This document shows positions 1 through 8,510 of a DNA stretch of 64,000 nt, one piece after another (the stretch's first letter is position 1; the number at the start of each line of letters is the position of its first letter). The DNA is from Massilia sp. ZL223 (GTDB lineage: Bacteria > Pseudomonadota > Gammaproteobacteria > Burkholderiales > Burkholderiaceae_D). The stretch is taken from assembly GCF_018119395.1 (NCBI RefSeq), contig NZ_JAGPWD010000009.1, positions 1 through 64,000 of the forward strand, in the 5' to 3' direction. The position numbers and the translations under genes were made by a program. The notes beneath the pieces were generated by a model that saw nothing but the letters and a program-made list of their open reading frames with translations, was not told the origin of the DNA and ran no database searches.

Positions 1-54
1 CCCCGGCCCCGGGGGGGGGGGGGGGGGGGGGGGGCCGGGGGCGCCCCCCCCGCT
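1..54. other. G/C homopolymer block at window edge, probable assembly artefact
   Basis: The first 54 bases are almost entirely G and C runs, including about 24 consecutive G. They end abruptly at the stop codon of the first gene. A similar block occurs at 37004-37132. Such runs are typical of dark-cycle poly-G in two-colour sequencing carried into contig ends. No feature is called here. Confidence 0.75.
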
Positions 55-990
55 TCAGCGCTTCACCGCATGCAGCCAAACGGCCGCGATGCGTTCCACC
101 TCTTCATAGCCGGGCTCCCCGAGCTGTCCACCGAAAATATCCGGGTCCAGCTCCTCGTAATGCCAGTTGCCGCAGGCCCGCTCCAGCAGCGCCCGCACGC
201 TGTCCAGGAAATGATCGTCCGGGCCGCTGATCGCTACCCCGGTGTACAACATGAGGCTGCCTCCCGGCCGCAGCCGTTCAAGCCCCTCTTCGACGATCCG
301 GCGCGAGATTTCCGCGCCGCGCTCGCCGCCGCCATGGCGGTAGGGCCGCTCGTCCTCATCCAGGATGTAGGGAGGGTTCGAGACGATCAGGTCGAAGTCG
401 CCTTCCAGCCCATCGAACAGGTCGCTCCGCCGCAGCGCCAGGTTGGCGGTACGCGCCAGGCGCCCGTTCACGGCGGCCAGCGCCAGAGCCTTCTCGTTGA
501 CGTCGGTCCCGATCACTTCCGCGTGCGGGAACTTGTGGGCGATCGTGATCGCCGCCGCGCCGCCTCCGCAGCCGATGTCGACCGCCCGCGTCGGCCCCGA
601 ACCCAGCCAGGGAAAGGCCCGTTCCATGGTGCCCACGAAGCGGTAGGTATCCGGACCGAAGAATACCGAGTCGTCCGCGTCGGTCGGGTAGGCCGAGTGG
701 AACAGCAGCTGTTCGCCCAAGGTGGAGACCCGCAGGGTCGAGCGCAGCAGGCTGCCTTCCTCCTTCACGATGCCGGCTTCGCGCATCAGCGCGAGCATGC
801 GCGGCGGCAGCAGGTCCGGCGCGAAAGGCCGGCTCCAGCCGAAGATGCCGCGCAGGTCCAGCGCGCGCTCGTTCCCGGGGCGGCAGTTGATGCGCCGGTG
901 GGTGGAGGGCGTGACGGTCATGAAACGGTAGCCTGCCTGGCGCAGACTGTTGCCCAGTGAAAGCAGGGCGGTGGCGTGGGACGGGTTCAT
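55..990 (-). CDS. HemK/PrmC-like class I SAM-dependent methyltransferase
   Basis: This is a 311-residue protein. Its centre carries a Rossmann SAM-binding motif (VDIGCGGGAAAITIA) followed about 70 residues later by the NPPY motif (DLIVSNPPYIL). NPPY is the hallmark of N5-glutamine and N6-adenine methyltransferases such as PrmC. The N-terminal third lacks a clear PrmC release-factor-binding signature, so the substrate (release factor, ribosomal protein or other) is left open. The start at 990 (MNPSHATALL) is chosen because the open frame upstream to 1116 has a compositionally odd, Cys/His-rich sequence. The stop codon abuts the homopolymer block at 1-54, but the C-terminus looks intact. Function class is fairly sure; substrate is not. 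Confidence 0.85.
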   Translation of the reverse strand: MNPSHATALLSLGNSLRQAGYRFMTVTPSTHRRINCRPGNERALDLRGIFGWSRPFAPDLLPPRMLALMREAGIVKEEGSLLRSTLRVSTLGEQLLFHSAYPTDADDSVFFGPDTYRFVGTMERAFPWLGSGPTRAVDIGCGGGAAAITIAHKFPHAEVIGTDVNEKALALAAVNGRLARTANLALRRSDLFDGLEGDFDLIVSNPPYILDEDERPYRHGGGERGAEISRRIVEEGLERLRPGGSLMLYTGVAISGPDDHFLDSVRALLERACGNWHYEELDPDIFGGQLGEPGYEEVERIAAVWLHAVKR

Positions 991-1156
991 GCTCCCAGCC
1001 TCGCACGCGGGCGAAGCGGCTTCCGTGCGTTGCCCAACCCAAGCGTGCACGGCTTTCCTGCAAAATTGCTGCACTATGTGAATGGTCGTACAGTGAGTGT
1101 GCCGGCCCCTGTCCATACTGGGCAGGACAGCCGTTCACAACAATGGGAGAGAGACG

Positions 1157-1342
1157 ATGGCTACCAGAGAACGGGACGATATTCCGCGCGACCGCATCGC
1201 ACGCGAAATCGAACGCGAACGCCACGAGCGCAGCCTGCATGACGAGGCGCGCGCGGGGATAGCGCCGGCGGACGATTTCCGCACCAAGGATGCGCGCGAA
1301 CGGCCCGATACGAGCAACCTGAAGCGGCACGGAGGCAAATAG
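1157..1342 (+). CDS. Small charged hypothetical protein (61 aa)
   Basis: A 61-residue, strongly charged protein (MATRERDDIPRD...) rich in Arg, Glu and Asp, with no Cys and no membrane segment. A purine-rich GGGAGAGAG ribosome site lies just before the ATG at 1157. The gene ends 24 bases before the ypfJ-type peptidase start, in the same direction, so the two may be co-transcribed. The composition suggests a soluble, perhaps partly disordered or helical protein. I do not recognise its family and assign no function. Confidence 0.6.
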   Translation: MATRERDDIPRDRIAREIERERHERSLHDEARAGIAPADDFRTKDARERPDTSNLKRHGGK

Positions 1343-1366
1343 ACCCCGGCGCCGGAGGAGAACAGC

Positions 1367-2227
1367 ATGAAATGGGAAGGCGACCGTCAGAGCGACAACG
1401 TGGAGGACCGCCGCGGCGGAGGCGGTGGATTCGGATTCGGCGGGCGCACGGTGGGCATCGGCACCCTGGTGATCGCCCTGATCGGCGGCGCCATCTTCGG
1501 GGTCGATCCCGGCACCATCCTGAGTCTGCTGGGCGGCGGCTCGCCGGCGCCGGTGCAGCAGCAGACCCGCGCGGAGCCGGCCAACGACCGCGAAACCCAG
1601 TTCGTGCGCACCACCCTGGCCTATACCGAAGACGTGTGGGCCGCCATCTTCCGCGAGCAGGGCGCCCAGTACACGCCGGCGCGCCTGGTGCTGTTCGAGG
1701 GCGCCACGCCCACCGCCTGCGGCACCGGCCAGAGCGCCACTGGCCCCTTCTATTGCCCGCCGGACCAGCGGGTCTACATCGACCTCGACTTCTTCCGCCT
1801 GATGCAGCAGCGCTTCAATGTGTCCGGAGAATTCCCGCAGGCCTATGTGATCGCGCATGAGGTGGGGCACCACGTGCAGAACCTGCTGGGCCTGTCCGAC
1901 AAGGTGCATTCCGCCCAGCAGCGCCTGTCCGAAAGCGAGGGCAATGCGCTCTCGGTGCGCCTGGAACTGCAGGCCGACTGCTTCGCCGGCGTATGGGCCA
2001 ACCGCACCAACCAGCGCGAACAGATCCTGGAGCAGGGCGACGTGGAAGCGGCGCTGGCGGCGGCCTCGGCCATCGGTGACGACGCGCTGCAGAAACAGTC
2101 GCGCGGCGTGGTGGTGCCCGATTCCTTTACCCACGGCAGCTCGGCCCAGCGGGTACGCTGGTTCCGCCGCGGCCTGGACAGCGGCAAGGTGGAGGATTGC
2201 AACACCTTTGAAGCGCGCCAGCTATAA
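1367..2227 (+). CDS. ypfJ: YpfJ-type neutral zinc metallopeptidase
   Basis: A 286-residue protein with a Gly-rich N-terminus, one hydrophobic segment near residues 28-48 (VGIGTLVIALIGGAIFGV) and a C-terminal peptidase domain. The zinc-binding motif is HEVGHH at residues 164-169 (H164, E165, H168). This layout (short cytoplasmic Gly-rich head, one membrane anchor, periplasmic HExxH domain) is that of the YpfJ/putative neutral zinc metallopeptidase family. The length is close to the family norm. The physiological substrate of this family is not established. The ATG follows a GGAGGAGAAC ribosome site. Confidence 0.9.
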   Translation: MKWEGDRQSDNVEDRRGGGGGFGFGGRTVGIGTLVIALIGGAIFGVDPGTILSLLGGGSPAPVQQQTRAEPANDRETQFVRTTLAYTEDVWAAIFREQGAQYTPARLVLFEGATPTACGTGQSATGPFYCPPDQRVYIDLDFFRLMQQRFNVSGEFPQAYVIAHEVGHHVQNLLGLSDKVHSAQQRLSESEGNALSVRLELQADCFAGVWANRTNQREQILEQGDVEAALAAASAIGDDALQKQSRGVVVPDSFTHGSSAQRVRWFRRGLDSGKVEDCNTFEARQL

Positions 2228-2356
2228 GGATGCATGCGCCTAAAATTTCTGTACGTGAATGCTTTTGCGTGCATCTTCGTAAAAAATCGGCGAATTCATC
2301 ATTTCGTTTCCGTGCGCGTATCGCCTTCCTTGGTATTTTGACATAACGTGTTGGCA

Positions 2357-2374
2357 CAACAGTTCGTCCTGTTG
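2357..2374. promoter_or_regulatory. Perfect 6-bp-arm dyad upstream of alcohol dehydrogenase
   Basis: CAACAG-TTCGTC-CTGTTG is an exact inverted repeat located 36 bases before the dehydrogenase ATG, in a relatively AT-rich 180-base leader (2228-2409). A TTGACA hexamer sits just upstream at 2338. It could be an operator or a small leader hairpin. No regulator is assigned. Confidence 0.35.
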
Positions 2375-2409
2375 GGCGGACTTCGTCAAACCATTGAGGA
2401 GGAGGACTT

Positions 2410-3594
2410 ATGCTGGCAATGAACTACCGCGGGCCTTACCGCGTCCGCGCCGACCAGAAGCCCGAACCGGTCATCGAGCACCCGGGCGACGCCATCGTGC
2501 GCGTCACCCGCACCTGCATCTGCGGTTCGGACCTGCACCTGTACCACGGCATGGTGCCCGACACCCGCGTCGGACATACCTTCGGCCATGAATTCATCGG
2601 CGTGGTGCAGGAAGTCGGCTCCGGCGTGCAGAACCTGAAGGTGGGCGACAAGGTCCTGGTGCCCTTCAACATCTTCTGCGGTTCCTGCTTCTTCTGCCAG
2701 CACGAGCTGTACGGCAACTGCCACAACACGAACGCCGAGGCCACGGCGGTGGGCGCCATCTACGGCTACTCGCACACGGCGGGCGGCTACGACGGCGGCC
2801 AGGCCGAGCTGGTGCGCGTGCCGATGGCCGACGTCGGCCCGCTGGTGATCCCGCACGACATCGACGACGACGACGCCGTGCTGCTCACCGACGCGCTGCC
2901 GACCGGATACCAGGCGGCCGAGATGGGCGACATCCAGCAGGGCGACACCGTGGTCGTGTTCGGAGCAGGGCCGGTCGGCATCTTCGCCGCCAAGTCGGCC
3001 TGGCTGATGGGCGCGGGCCGAGTGATCGTGGTCGACGAAGTGGAATACCGGCTCGAGTTCGTCCAGCGCTATGCGCAGTGCGAAGTGGTGAACTTCCGCG
3101 AAGTGGACGACATGGCGCTGCACATCAAGAAGATGACCGACTGGATGGGCGCCGACGTCTGTATCGACGCGGTCGGCGGCGACGCGGCCGGCAGCATTGC
3201 CCAGACCCTGACCGGGCGCCTGATGAAAATGCAGGCCGGCGCGGCCACCGTGCTGCACTGGTGCATCAACTCGGTGCGCAAGGGCGGCAACGTGTCCATC
3301 GTCGGCGTCTACGGCCCGACCTTCAACGCCGTCCCGATGGGCAATGCCCTGAACAAGGGCCTGACCCTGCGCATGAACCAGGCCAGCGTCAAGCGCCACC
3401 TGCCGCGCCTGATCGAGCACATCCGCGAGGGCCGCCTGAACCCGAAGGAAATCATCACCCACCGGGTGCCGCTGGAGGAGGTCGCCGAGGCGTACCATAT
3501 CTTCTCGAGCAAGCTCGACAACTGCATCAAGACCGTCCTGATTCCGCCCAACGCCGACCAGGTGCGTGCGGTGTCGGCAACCGCATTGCACTGA
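2410..3594 (+). CDS. Zinc-dependent alcohol dehydrogenase, formaldehyde dehydrogenase-like
   Basis: A 394-residue medium-chain dehydrogenase. The N-terminal GroES-like half has the catalytic zinc ligands (CGSD at 38-41, GHE around 59-61) and a structural-zinc Cys cluster (FCGSCFFCQHELYGNC). The NAD-binding half has the Rossmann motif GAGPVGIFAA. The size and the motif layout resemble glutathione-independent formaldehyde dehydrogenases and related threonine dehydrogenase-like enzymes. The substrate cannot be fixed from sequence. A strong GAGGAGGA ribosome site precedes ATG 2410; MNYRG at 2416 is an alternative start. A His-rich protein gene follows after 9 bases, so the two are probably one transcript. 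Confidence 0.88.
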   Translation: MLAMNYRGPYRVRADQKPEPVIEHPGDAIVRVTRTCICGSDLHLYHGMVPDTRVGHTFGHEFIGVVQEVGSGVQNLKVGDKVLVPFNIFCGSCFFCQHELYGNCHNTNAEATAVGAIYGYSHTAGGYDGGQAELVRVPMADVGPLVIPHDIDDDDAVLLTDALPTGYQAAEMGDIQQGDTVVVFGAGPVGIFAAKSAWLMGAGRVIVVDEVEYRLEFVQRYAQCEVVNFREVDDMALHIKKMTDWMGADVCIDAVGGDAAGSIAQTLTGRLMKMQAGAATVLHWCINSVRKGGNVSIVGVYGPTFNAVPMGNALNKGLTLRMNQASVKRHLPRLIEHIREGRLNPKEIITHRVPLEEVAEAYHIFSSKLDNCIKTVLIPPNADQVRAVSATALH

Positions 3595-3603
3595 GGAGGG
3601 AAT

Positions 3604-4185
3604 ATGGAAACACGTCACGAGATGACCGAACACCACCACCACCACGGCGCGGAGGGGCATGTCCACGCGCATCCGACCCAGGGGCACATCGTGCCGCGCC
3701 GCCCGTCGCCGGATGAGCTGTCGCACATCCAGGGCTGGGGCGCGGACCTCGACCGCAAGAACCGCCCCGCCGTGCCGATGGAGCGCACGCCGCCGCGCTA
3801 CACGGACGCCAAGGAAGGTTTGCCGGAGAAACAGCCGGAGCGCGTGGAGGTGCTGGTGTCGCCTGAGCGTCCCGGCATCACGCCGCTGTTCGGGACGGCG
3901 CAGCCGCCGTCCGGGCTGTCGGGGATGATCCGGCGTGCGGCGTTCAAGTCCACCGAGAACGATTTGCGGCACTGGATGCTTTTGCTGCTGGCGGACCGGG
4001 TCAATGTGGTCGAGGGCGTTGTCGACGACCTGGCGCATGGGAAGGTGCCGAATGTGTTCGCCGAGATGGGCTTGCAAGCCGAGTGGAAGCACAATCCGGG
4101 TGGGCTGGTGAAGAAGGCGGCGATTGCTACTGCTGTAGTAGGTACTGCCTGGTACCTCCTTAACCGGCGCGACCGCTATCGTTAA
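3604..4185 (+). CDS. His-rich N-terminus, C-terminal membrane-anchored protein of unknown function
   Basis: A 193-residue protein beginning with a natural metal-binding-like stretch: five consecutive His near residue 10, then further HxH pairs (EGHVHAHPTQGHI). The middle is hydrophilic and Pro-rich. The C-terminus has a short hydrophobic segment (AAIATAVVGTAWYLL) followed by a basic end (NRRDRYR), as in a tail-anchored membrane protein. It lies 9 bases after the zinc dehydrogenase and probably shares its transcript, so a metal-supply or metal-buffering role is conceivable. That is inference; I do not recognise the family. Confidence 0.65.
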   Translation: METRHEMTEHHHHHGAEGHVHAHPTQGHIVPRRPSPDELSHIQGWGADLDRKNRPAVPMERTPPRYTDAKEGLPEKQPERVEVLVSPERPGITPLFGTAQPPSGLSGMIRRAAFKSTENDLRHWMLLLLADRVNVVEGVVDDLAHGKVPNVFAEMGLQAEWKHNPGGLVKKAAIATAVVGTAWYLLNRRDRYR

Positions 4186-4205
4186 GCCCGTTCGCAGCAT
4201 ATGAA

Positions 4206-4247
4206 CGTCGTTCCCGGCCAAGGGGGACGCCCAGTCCCGGGACGACG
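4206..4247. repeat. REP-like inverted repeat / possible terminator
   Basis: CGTCGTTCCCGG at 4206-4217 pairs with CCGGGACGACG ending at 4247, with one bulged base. The core CGTCGTCCCGG also appears in the longer inverted repeat at 17906-17996, so both may belong to one repetitive extragenic family. It lies just after the His-rich protein gene and could end its transcript. The rest of 4186-4441 shows no convincing gene. Confidence 0.45.
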
Positions 4248-4441
4248 GTCTGTCGGCAAACTCAAAGGCATTAGCCGCCAGCCTTCCGCATCCGCATCAC
4301 CACCTCCCTCACATCCTTTGCCGCCGCGCGACCCGCACCGGCAAATCTTTTGCGTCCAAGCAAATTCTCCTCTACAAGCTCGTCCACACTGGCCGATGAC
4401 CCGTGCCCGCCCGAGGCCGGGACTGACCGGATGGAGACGAG

Positions 4442-6262
4442 ATGATCCCCCACACGACCCCGCAGCATACTTCGCACAAAAGCCGGCCCTTCACCCGCAC
4501 CGCGGCCTGTCTCGCGGCCGCGATCCTGCTCCTCCAGGGCGCAAGCGCCGCGCCCATCATGAGCCCGCCCCAGAGCCTGGACGCGAAGGGCAGGGCCTCG
4601 GTGCTGGGACAGCTCACCACCTCGCGCGCCGCCCAGGGCCTCGACCAGGACCATTCCTACCGCGTCCTCGGCCAGCATCCGGGCGCCCGCGGCACCCAGG
4701 TGGTGCGCGCGGCGCACACCTATAAAGGCTTGCGCATCTTCGGTTCCGATTCGGTGGTGGTGCTCGACGACAGGCTGAAGGTGGTGTCGGAAAGCGCCTC
4801 GCCGCGCCGGCTGCACCTGGGCCGGGGCGCGGCCAACCGCCTGGGCGCCAAGACCGTCAGCTTCAACGTCAGGCCGCAACTGGGCGCCAAGGCGGCGATC
4901 GCGGCGGCCATGGCCCACCTGGTGCCCGGCGCCGCCCACATCGTCGCGCCGCGCGCCGAGCTCCTGATCTATCCGGTCATGCGCGACGAGCGCGCACCGG
5001 GTGCGGAGAACAAAGCCGAGGAAGAACTGAACGCCGTCGACCTGCAGGAGACCGTCGACCACTACGAACTCGCCTGGCTGGTGCGCACTCGCATGCGCCT
5101 GGGGGAGCAGCCGCTGTACCACGACACCGTCGTCAGCGCGCGCGACGGCCAGCTGATCGACCAGTGGAGCATGCTGCAGACCGCGACCGGCGTCGGCAAG
5201 AGCCAGTACAACGGCGAAGTCCCGCTCAGCACGACCCTCTCCGACGGCCTGTACCGCATGCTCGACCCGGAGCGCGGCAAGGGCGGCACCTTCGGGGCGA
5301 TGGCGATCACCAACGCCAACAACGGCGGCAGCGCCGGCAAGGTCTACACCAACGCCACCAACACCTGGGGCGACGGCAAGCAGTTCGTCGAAGGCAGCAG
5401 CACCACGGCTCCCAACGGCCAGACCGCCGCCGTGAACGCGATGTGGGGCCTGATGAACACCTACGACACCATGAAGAACGTGCTGGGCTGGCGCTCGCTC
5501 GACGGCCACGACACGGCCACCTACATCGCCGCCCACGTCAACCGCGGCTACGACAACGCCTATTACAGCGACACCTGCCGCTGCATGTTCATCGGCGACG
5601 GCACCTATTTCACCAGCCTGGGCTCGATCGATGTGATCGGCCACGAGATGGGCCACGGGGTGACGGCGGCGACCTCGAACCTGGTGTATGCGGGCGAGTC
5701 CGGCGGCCTGAACGAATCGAGCTCCGATATCTCGGGGGAAGTCGTGGAAGCCTACGCCCGCGCGGGCGGCAAGGGCGAAGTCATTCCCGACGAGGGCAAC
5801 GACTGGATGCTGGGGACCGAGATCAGCCGCAACGGCACGCCGTTGCGCTACATGGTCAAGCCGAGCAAGGATGGCATCAGCCATGACGCCTGGAGCACCC
5901 GCCTGCGGCGCCTGGACGTGCACTACAGCAGCGGCCCGAACAACCGCATGTTCTACTTCCTGGCGCGCGGCTCGGATGCGGACAAGGACAGCGACGCCTA
6001 CAGCAAGTACCTGGTCAAGGAACCGGCGGCCATGAGCGGCATCGGGACCGACAAGGCCTTCCGCATCTGGTTCCACGCCAATACCACCAAGTTCACGTCC
6101 AGCACCAACTACGCGGATGCGCGCGCCAAGATGATCCTCTCGGCGGAGGAATTGTACGGCAAGGACAGCGCCGAGGCGGTGGCCGTGCAGCGCGCCTACG
6201 CGGCGATCAACGTCGGGACGGACATCGACGAACCTGCCGGCGGCGCCGAGCTCACTCCTTGA
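4442..6262 (+). CDS. Secreted M4 (thermolysin/elastase-type) metalloprotease
   Basis: A 606-residue preproenzyme. Residues 1-37 form a signal peptide (basic start, hydrophobic AACLAAAILLLQGASA). A propeptide of the FTP/PepSY type extends to about residue 255. The mature peptidase carries HEMGH (H401, E402, H405), the third zinc ligand E425 in NESSSD, and the catalytic His 494 in DVHYSSGPNN. All key residues of the M4 family are present. It should cleave extracellular proteins after autoprocessing. A GGAGAC ribosome site precedes the ATG. Its last 11 bases overlap the end of the convergent M23 gene. No C-terminal PPC or secretion extension is visible. Confidence 0.93.
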   Translation: MIPHTTPQHTSHKSRPFTRTAACLAAAILLLQGASAAPIMSPPQSLDAKGRASVLGQLTTSRAAQGLDQDHSYRVLGQHPGARGTQVVRAAHTYKGLRIFGSDSVVVLDDRLKVVSESASPRRLHLGRGAANRLGAKTVSFNVRPQLGAKAAIAAAMAHLVPGAAHIVAPRAELLIYPVMRDERAPGAENKAEEELNAVDLQETVDHYELAWLVRTRMRLGEQPLYHDTVVSARDGQLIDQWSMLQTATGVGKSQYNGEVPLSTTLSDGLYRMLDPERGKGGTFGAMAITNANNGGSAGKVYTNATNTWGDGKQFVEGSSTTAPNGQTAAVNAMWGLMNTYDTMKNVLGWRSLDGHDTATYIAAHVNRGYDNAYYSDTCRCMFIGDGTYFTSLGSIDVIGHEMGHGVTAATSNLVYAGESGGLNESSSDISGEVVEAYARAGGKGEVIPDEGNDWMLGTEISRNGTPLRYMVKPSKDGISHDAWSTRLRRLDVHYSSGPNNRMFYFLARGSDADKDSDAYSKYLVKEPAAMSGIGTDKAFRIWFHANTTKFTSSTNYADARAKMILSAEELYGKDSAEAVAVQRAYAAINVGTDIDEPAGGAELTP

Positions 6263-6971
6263 GCAGCGGATACGGATTGAGCGGCGTGCCTTTCCACCAC
6301 TGCTTTTCCGGCGTGAGTTCGACCACGGCGAAGTGCAGGTGGGGCGCGTTCGGATCCGAATTGCCGGTGACGCCCACATAGCCCAGCACGTCGCCGCGCT
6401 TGAGCACCATGCCTTCCTGCAGGCCGTCCGCATAGCGGTCGAGATGGGCGTAGTAGTAGGCGAATTTTTCGCTCGGGTCGAACTGGTAGACGGTCAGGCC
6501 GCCGGGCTTGCTCGTGAAGAGCTTGACGACCTTGCCGTCGGCGGCCGCGACCACTGGCGTGCCCTTGGGCGCCATGATGTCCAGCGCTTCGTGGTGGCGC
6601 TGGTTGCCGCGCGGCTGGTCGAAAGTGTCGGTCAGGGCCGAGGCCTTCACGCCCTGGACCGGCACCATCAGCTTGCCCGGAACGGCGGAAGCGGTCCCCG
6701 GCGTGGCGTTGGCGGCGGACAGGGAGCTGGAGGACGGACGCATCGGCAGCTCGGTGTCGGACAGGTCGGTCTGCACTACCGAGCCTCCCTGGCCCTGGGC
6801 GGGCGGCGCCGCTTCAGGCGCTGCGGGCGCCGCGGGAGCCGCCGCGGGTGCCGGTGGCGGCGGCGCCACTGCGGCCACCGGCGCCGGCTCTTCCGGCACC
6901 TCGTTCAGGAACACGAACAGCACCCCGGCGCCGACCAGCGCGCCGGCCAGGAAGGTCATCAGCCATTTCAT
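6252..6971 (-). CDS. M23 family (LytM-type) peptidoglycan peptidase
   Basis: A 239-residue protein with an N-terminal membrane anchor (residues 4-22), a long Ala/Pro-rich linker (residues 25-60) that could span the periplasm, and a C-terminal M23 domain. Zinc ligands are visible: H127 and D131 (HEALD), H176 (YAHLD) and H211/H213 (HLHF), so it should be active against peptide cross-links in murein. The start has a clear GGAGGAC ribosome site. It lies 30 bases after the L,D-transpeptidase gene in the same direction, suggesting a cell-wall remodelling operon. Confidence 0.9.
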   Translation of the reverse strand: MKWLMTFLAGALVGAGVLFVFLNEVPEEPAPVAAVAPPPPAPAAAPAAPAAPEAAPPAQGQGGSVVQTDLSDTELPMRPSSSSLSAANATPGTASAVPGKLMVPVQGVKASALTDTFDQPRGNQRHHEALDIMAPKGTPVVAAADGKVVKLFTSKPGGLTVYQFDPSEKFAYYYAHLDRYADGLQEGMVLKRGDVLGYVGVTGNSDPNAPHLHFAVVELTPEKQWWKGTPLNPYPLLKE

Positions 6972-7001
6972 CTCGTCCTCCGTTCGATCGTTTCTAGAGC
7001 A

Positions 7002-8075
7002 TCAGTCCTGCAGGACCACCTCTGTTCCGGCCGCCACCAGGCCCGCCACTTCGGCGGCGCTCCAGTTGGTCAGGCGGATACAGCCATGCGATTCGGTCTT
7101 GCCCACGTGGCCTGGCACCGGGGTGCCGTGGATGCCGTAGTGCGGCTTCGACAAATCGATCCAGGCCACGCCCACCGGGTTGTTCGGCCCCGGCGCTACC
7201 TTGGCCTTCTTGTCGCCCGGCTCGGCATCCCAGAACAGCTTCGGGTTGTAGTTGTACACCGGATTCGCGTGCACGCCCTCGATCTTCCAGGTGCCGACCG
7301 GCAGCGGATCGTACTGGCTGCCGGTGGACGCCGGATACTGGGCCAGCAGCTGGCCGCCGGCATCGAACAGCATGAGGGTCTTGGTCGAATCGCGCACCAC
7401 CACCTTGCTGGCCTTGGCCAGCGCGGACTTGCCGACGATGTTCGGCACAATGATCTGTTCGCCGGCGCGCGCCATGCTCTTGCCCGGGTTGAGGCGTTCG
7501 AGCAGCTTGGGGCTGGCGTGGAATTTCTCGCCCAGGCCCTCGACCGCGCTGGCGTAGCCGAGCGCCGGCAGCGAGGCCTTGGCCATCATATCTTCCGGCA
7601 CCGGGCGGAAGGGACCGGCGACGTCGGCTTCCACCAGGGTGTAGGTCAGGAGGGTCGGACTGTTGTCTTCGTTGAGCGCGTTCCAGGTGGCCTCGTCCAG
7701 CTTGCCGGTGACCGGCAGCTTGCGTGCGGCCTGGAAGCCGCTCAGGGCCTGGCGCATGTTGGAGCCATAGGCGCCGTCGATCTCGCCGGGCGAGAAGTGG
7801 GCGCGGTCGAGCAGCACCTGGGCGCGCAGCAGGCGCTCGAATTGGGCCTGCTTGGCGCTCGCCTGGCCCCGGGCTGCCGGGGCCGTTCCCGGCATCGCCG
7901 GCTGGCCAGGCATGGCCAGGGTGGCGCCGGGCGCCGGGGCTTCCTGTGCGGGTGCGGGCAGTGCGGGCTGGGCCGCGGGCGGCTGCGTGTTGCCGGCCTG
8001 GGCTGCGCTGGCCAGGTGGGGAAGGGCGCCGATCAGGGCGGCCATGATCAGGGGGGCGGTCATCGTTCGTTTCAT
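7002..8075 (-). CDS. L,D-transpeptidase (YkuD) with peptidoglycan-binding domain
   Basis: A 357-residue exported protein. The signal peptide ends near residue 25 (LPHLASAA), followed by an Ala/Pro/Gln-rich linker. A peptidoglycan-binding-1-like domain follows ([17 protein letters not shown]), and then a C-terminal YkuD catalytic domain. The active-site signature HGTPVPG...SHGCIR places the catalytic Cys at 332 and His at 330. The expected reaction is formation of 3-3 cross-links or anchoring of proteins to murein. The start at 8075 (MKRTMTAPL) gives a proper signal peptide; the open frame upstream does not. The M23 peptidase gene follows after 30 bases. Confidence 0.92.
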   Translation of the reverse strand: MKRTMTAPLIMAALIGALPHLASAAQAGNTQPPAAQPALPAPAQEAPAPGATLAMPGQPAMPGTAPAARGQASAKQAQFERLLRAQVLLDRAHFSPGEIDGAYGSNMRQALSGFQAARKLPVTGKLDEATWNALNEDNSPTLLTYTLVEADVAGPFRPVPEDMMAKASLPALGYASAVEGLGEKFHASPKLLERLNPGKSMARAGEQIIVPNIVGKSALAKASKVVVRDSTKTLMLFDAGGQLLAQYPASTGSQYDPLPVGTWKIEGVHANPVYNYNPKLFWDAEPGDKKAKVAPGPNNPVGVAWIDLSKPHYGIHGTPVPGHVGKTESHGCIRLTNWSAAEVAGLVAAGTEVVLQD

Positions 8076-8198
8076 ATCGTACTCCTGCTCTCGCTTCTGG
8101 AGTTTCCAGCGTAGAGAGGCCCAGCAGTCGAGTCTGTGCGAGAACGAACCCAGCATGCTTTCAGGAATGGAGGAGCGATCGCGCTACAATCGGCGCCT

Positions 8199-8510
8199 AT
8201 GTCTCCCACGATCCATACGATTACTCTGCAGCCGAGCGGCGAAAGCTTCGGCGCGGACGAGAGCACCACCCTGTTGCACGCGGCGGAACACGCGGGGCTG
8301 GACTTGCCCAGTTCCTGCCGCAACGGCACCTGCCGCACCTGCATCTGCCGCCTGCGCAGCGGACAGGTGGCCTACCTGATCGAGTGGCCCGGCCTGTCGG
8401 CCGACGAAAAGCGCGAGGGCTGGATCCTGCCCTGCGTCGCGGTGGCGCGCAGCGAGCTGGTGCTGGAAGCGCCGCTGGCGCGGCGCGTGGCCTCGCTGTT
8501 CAAGGATTGA
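8199..8510 (+). CDS. 2Fe-2S plant-type ferredoxin
   Basis: A 103-residue protein with the plant-type ferredoxin cysteine pattern: C40, C45, C48 (CRNGTCRTC) and C79 (ILPCVA). It probably transfers electrons in the cytoplasm to an oxygenase or reductase, but no redox partner gene is adjacent. The start at ATG 8199 (MSPTIHTITL) begins the beta-grasp fold directly; the upstream in-frame sequence does not look like protein. Its 3' end overlaps the convergent hydrolase gene by 11 bases. Confidence 0.88.
   Translation: MSPTIHTITLQPSGESFGADESTTLLHAAEHAGLDLPSSCRNGTCRTCICRLRSGQVAYLIEWPGLSADEKREGWILPCVAVARSELVLEAPLARRVASLFKD

Noticed and set aside
4271..4410. A - strand frame ending KDVREVVMRMRKAGG before the M4 protease
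   Set aside because: It looks slightly protein-like but has no start, no ribosome site and no recognised family; too short to call a remnant.
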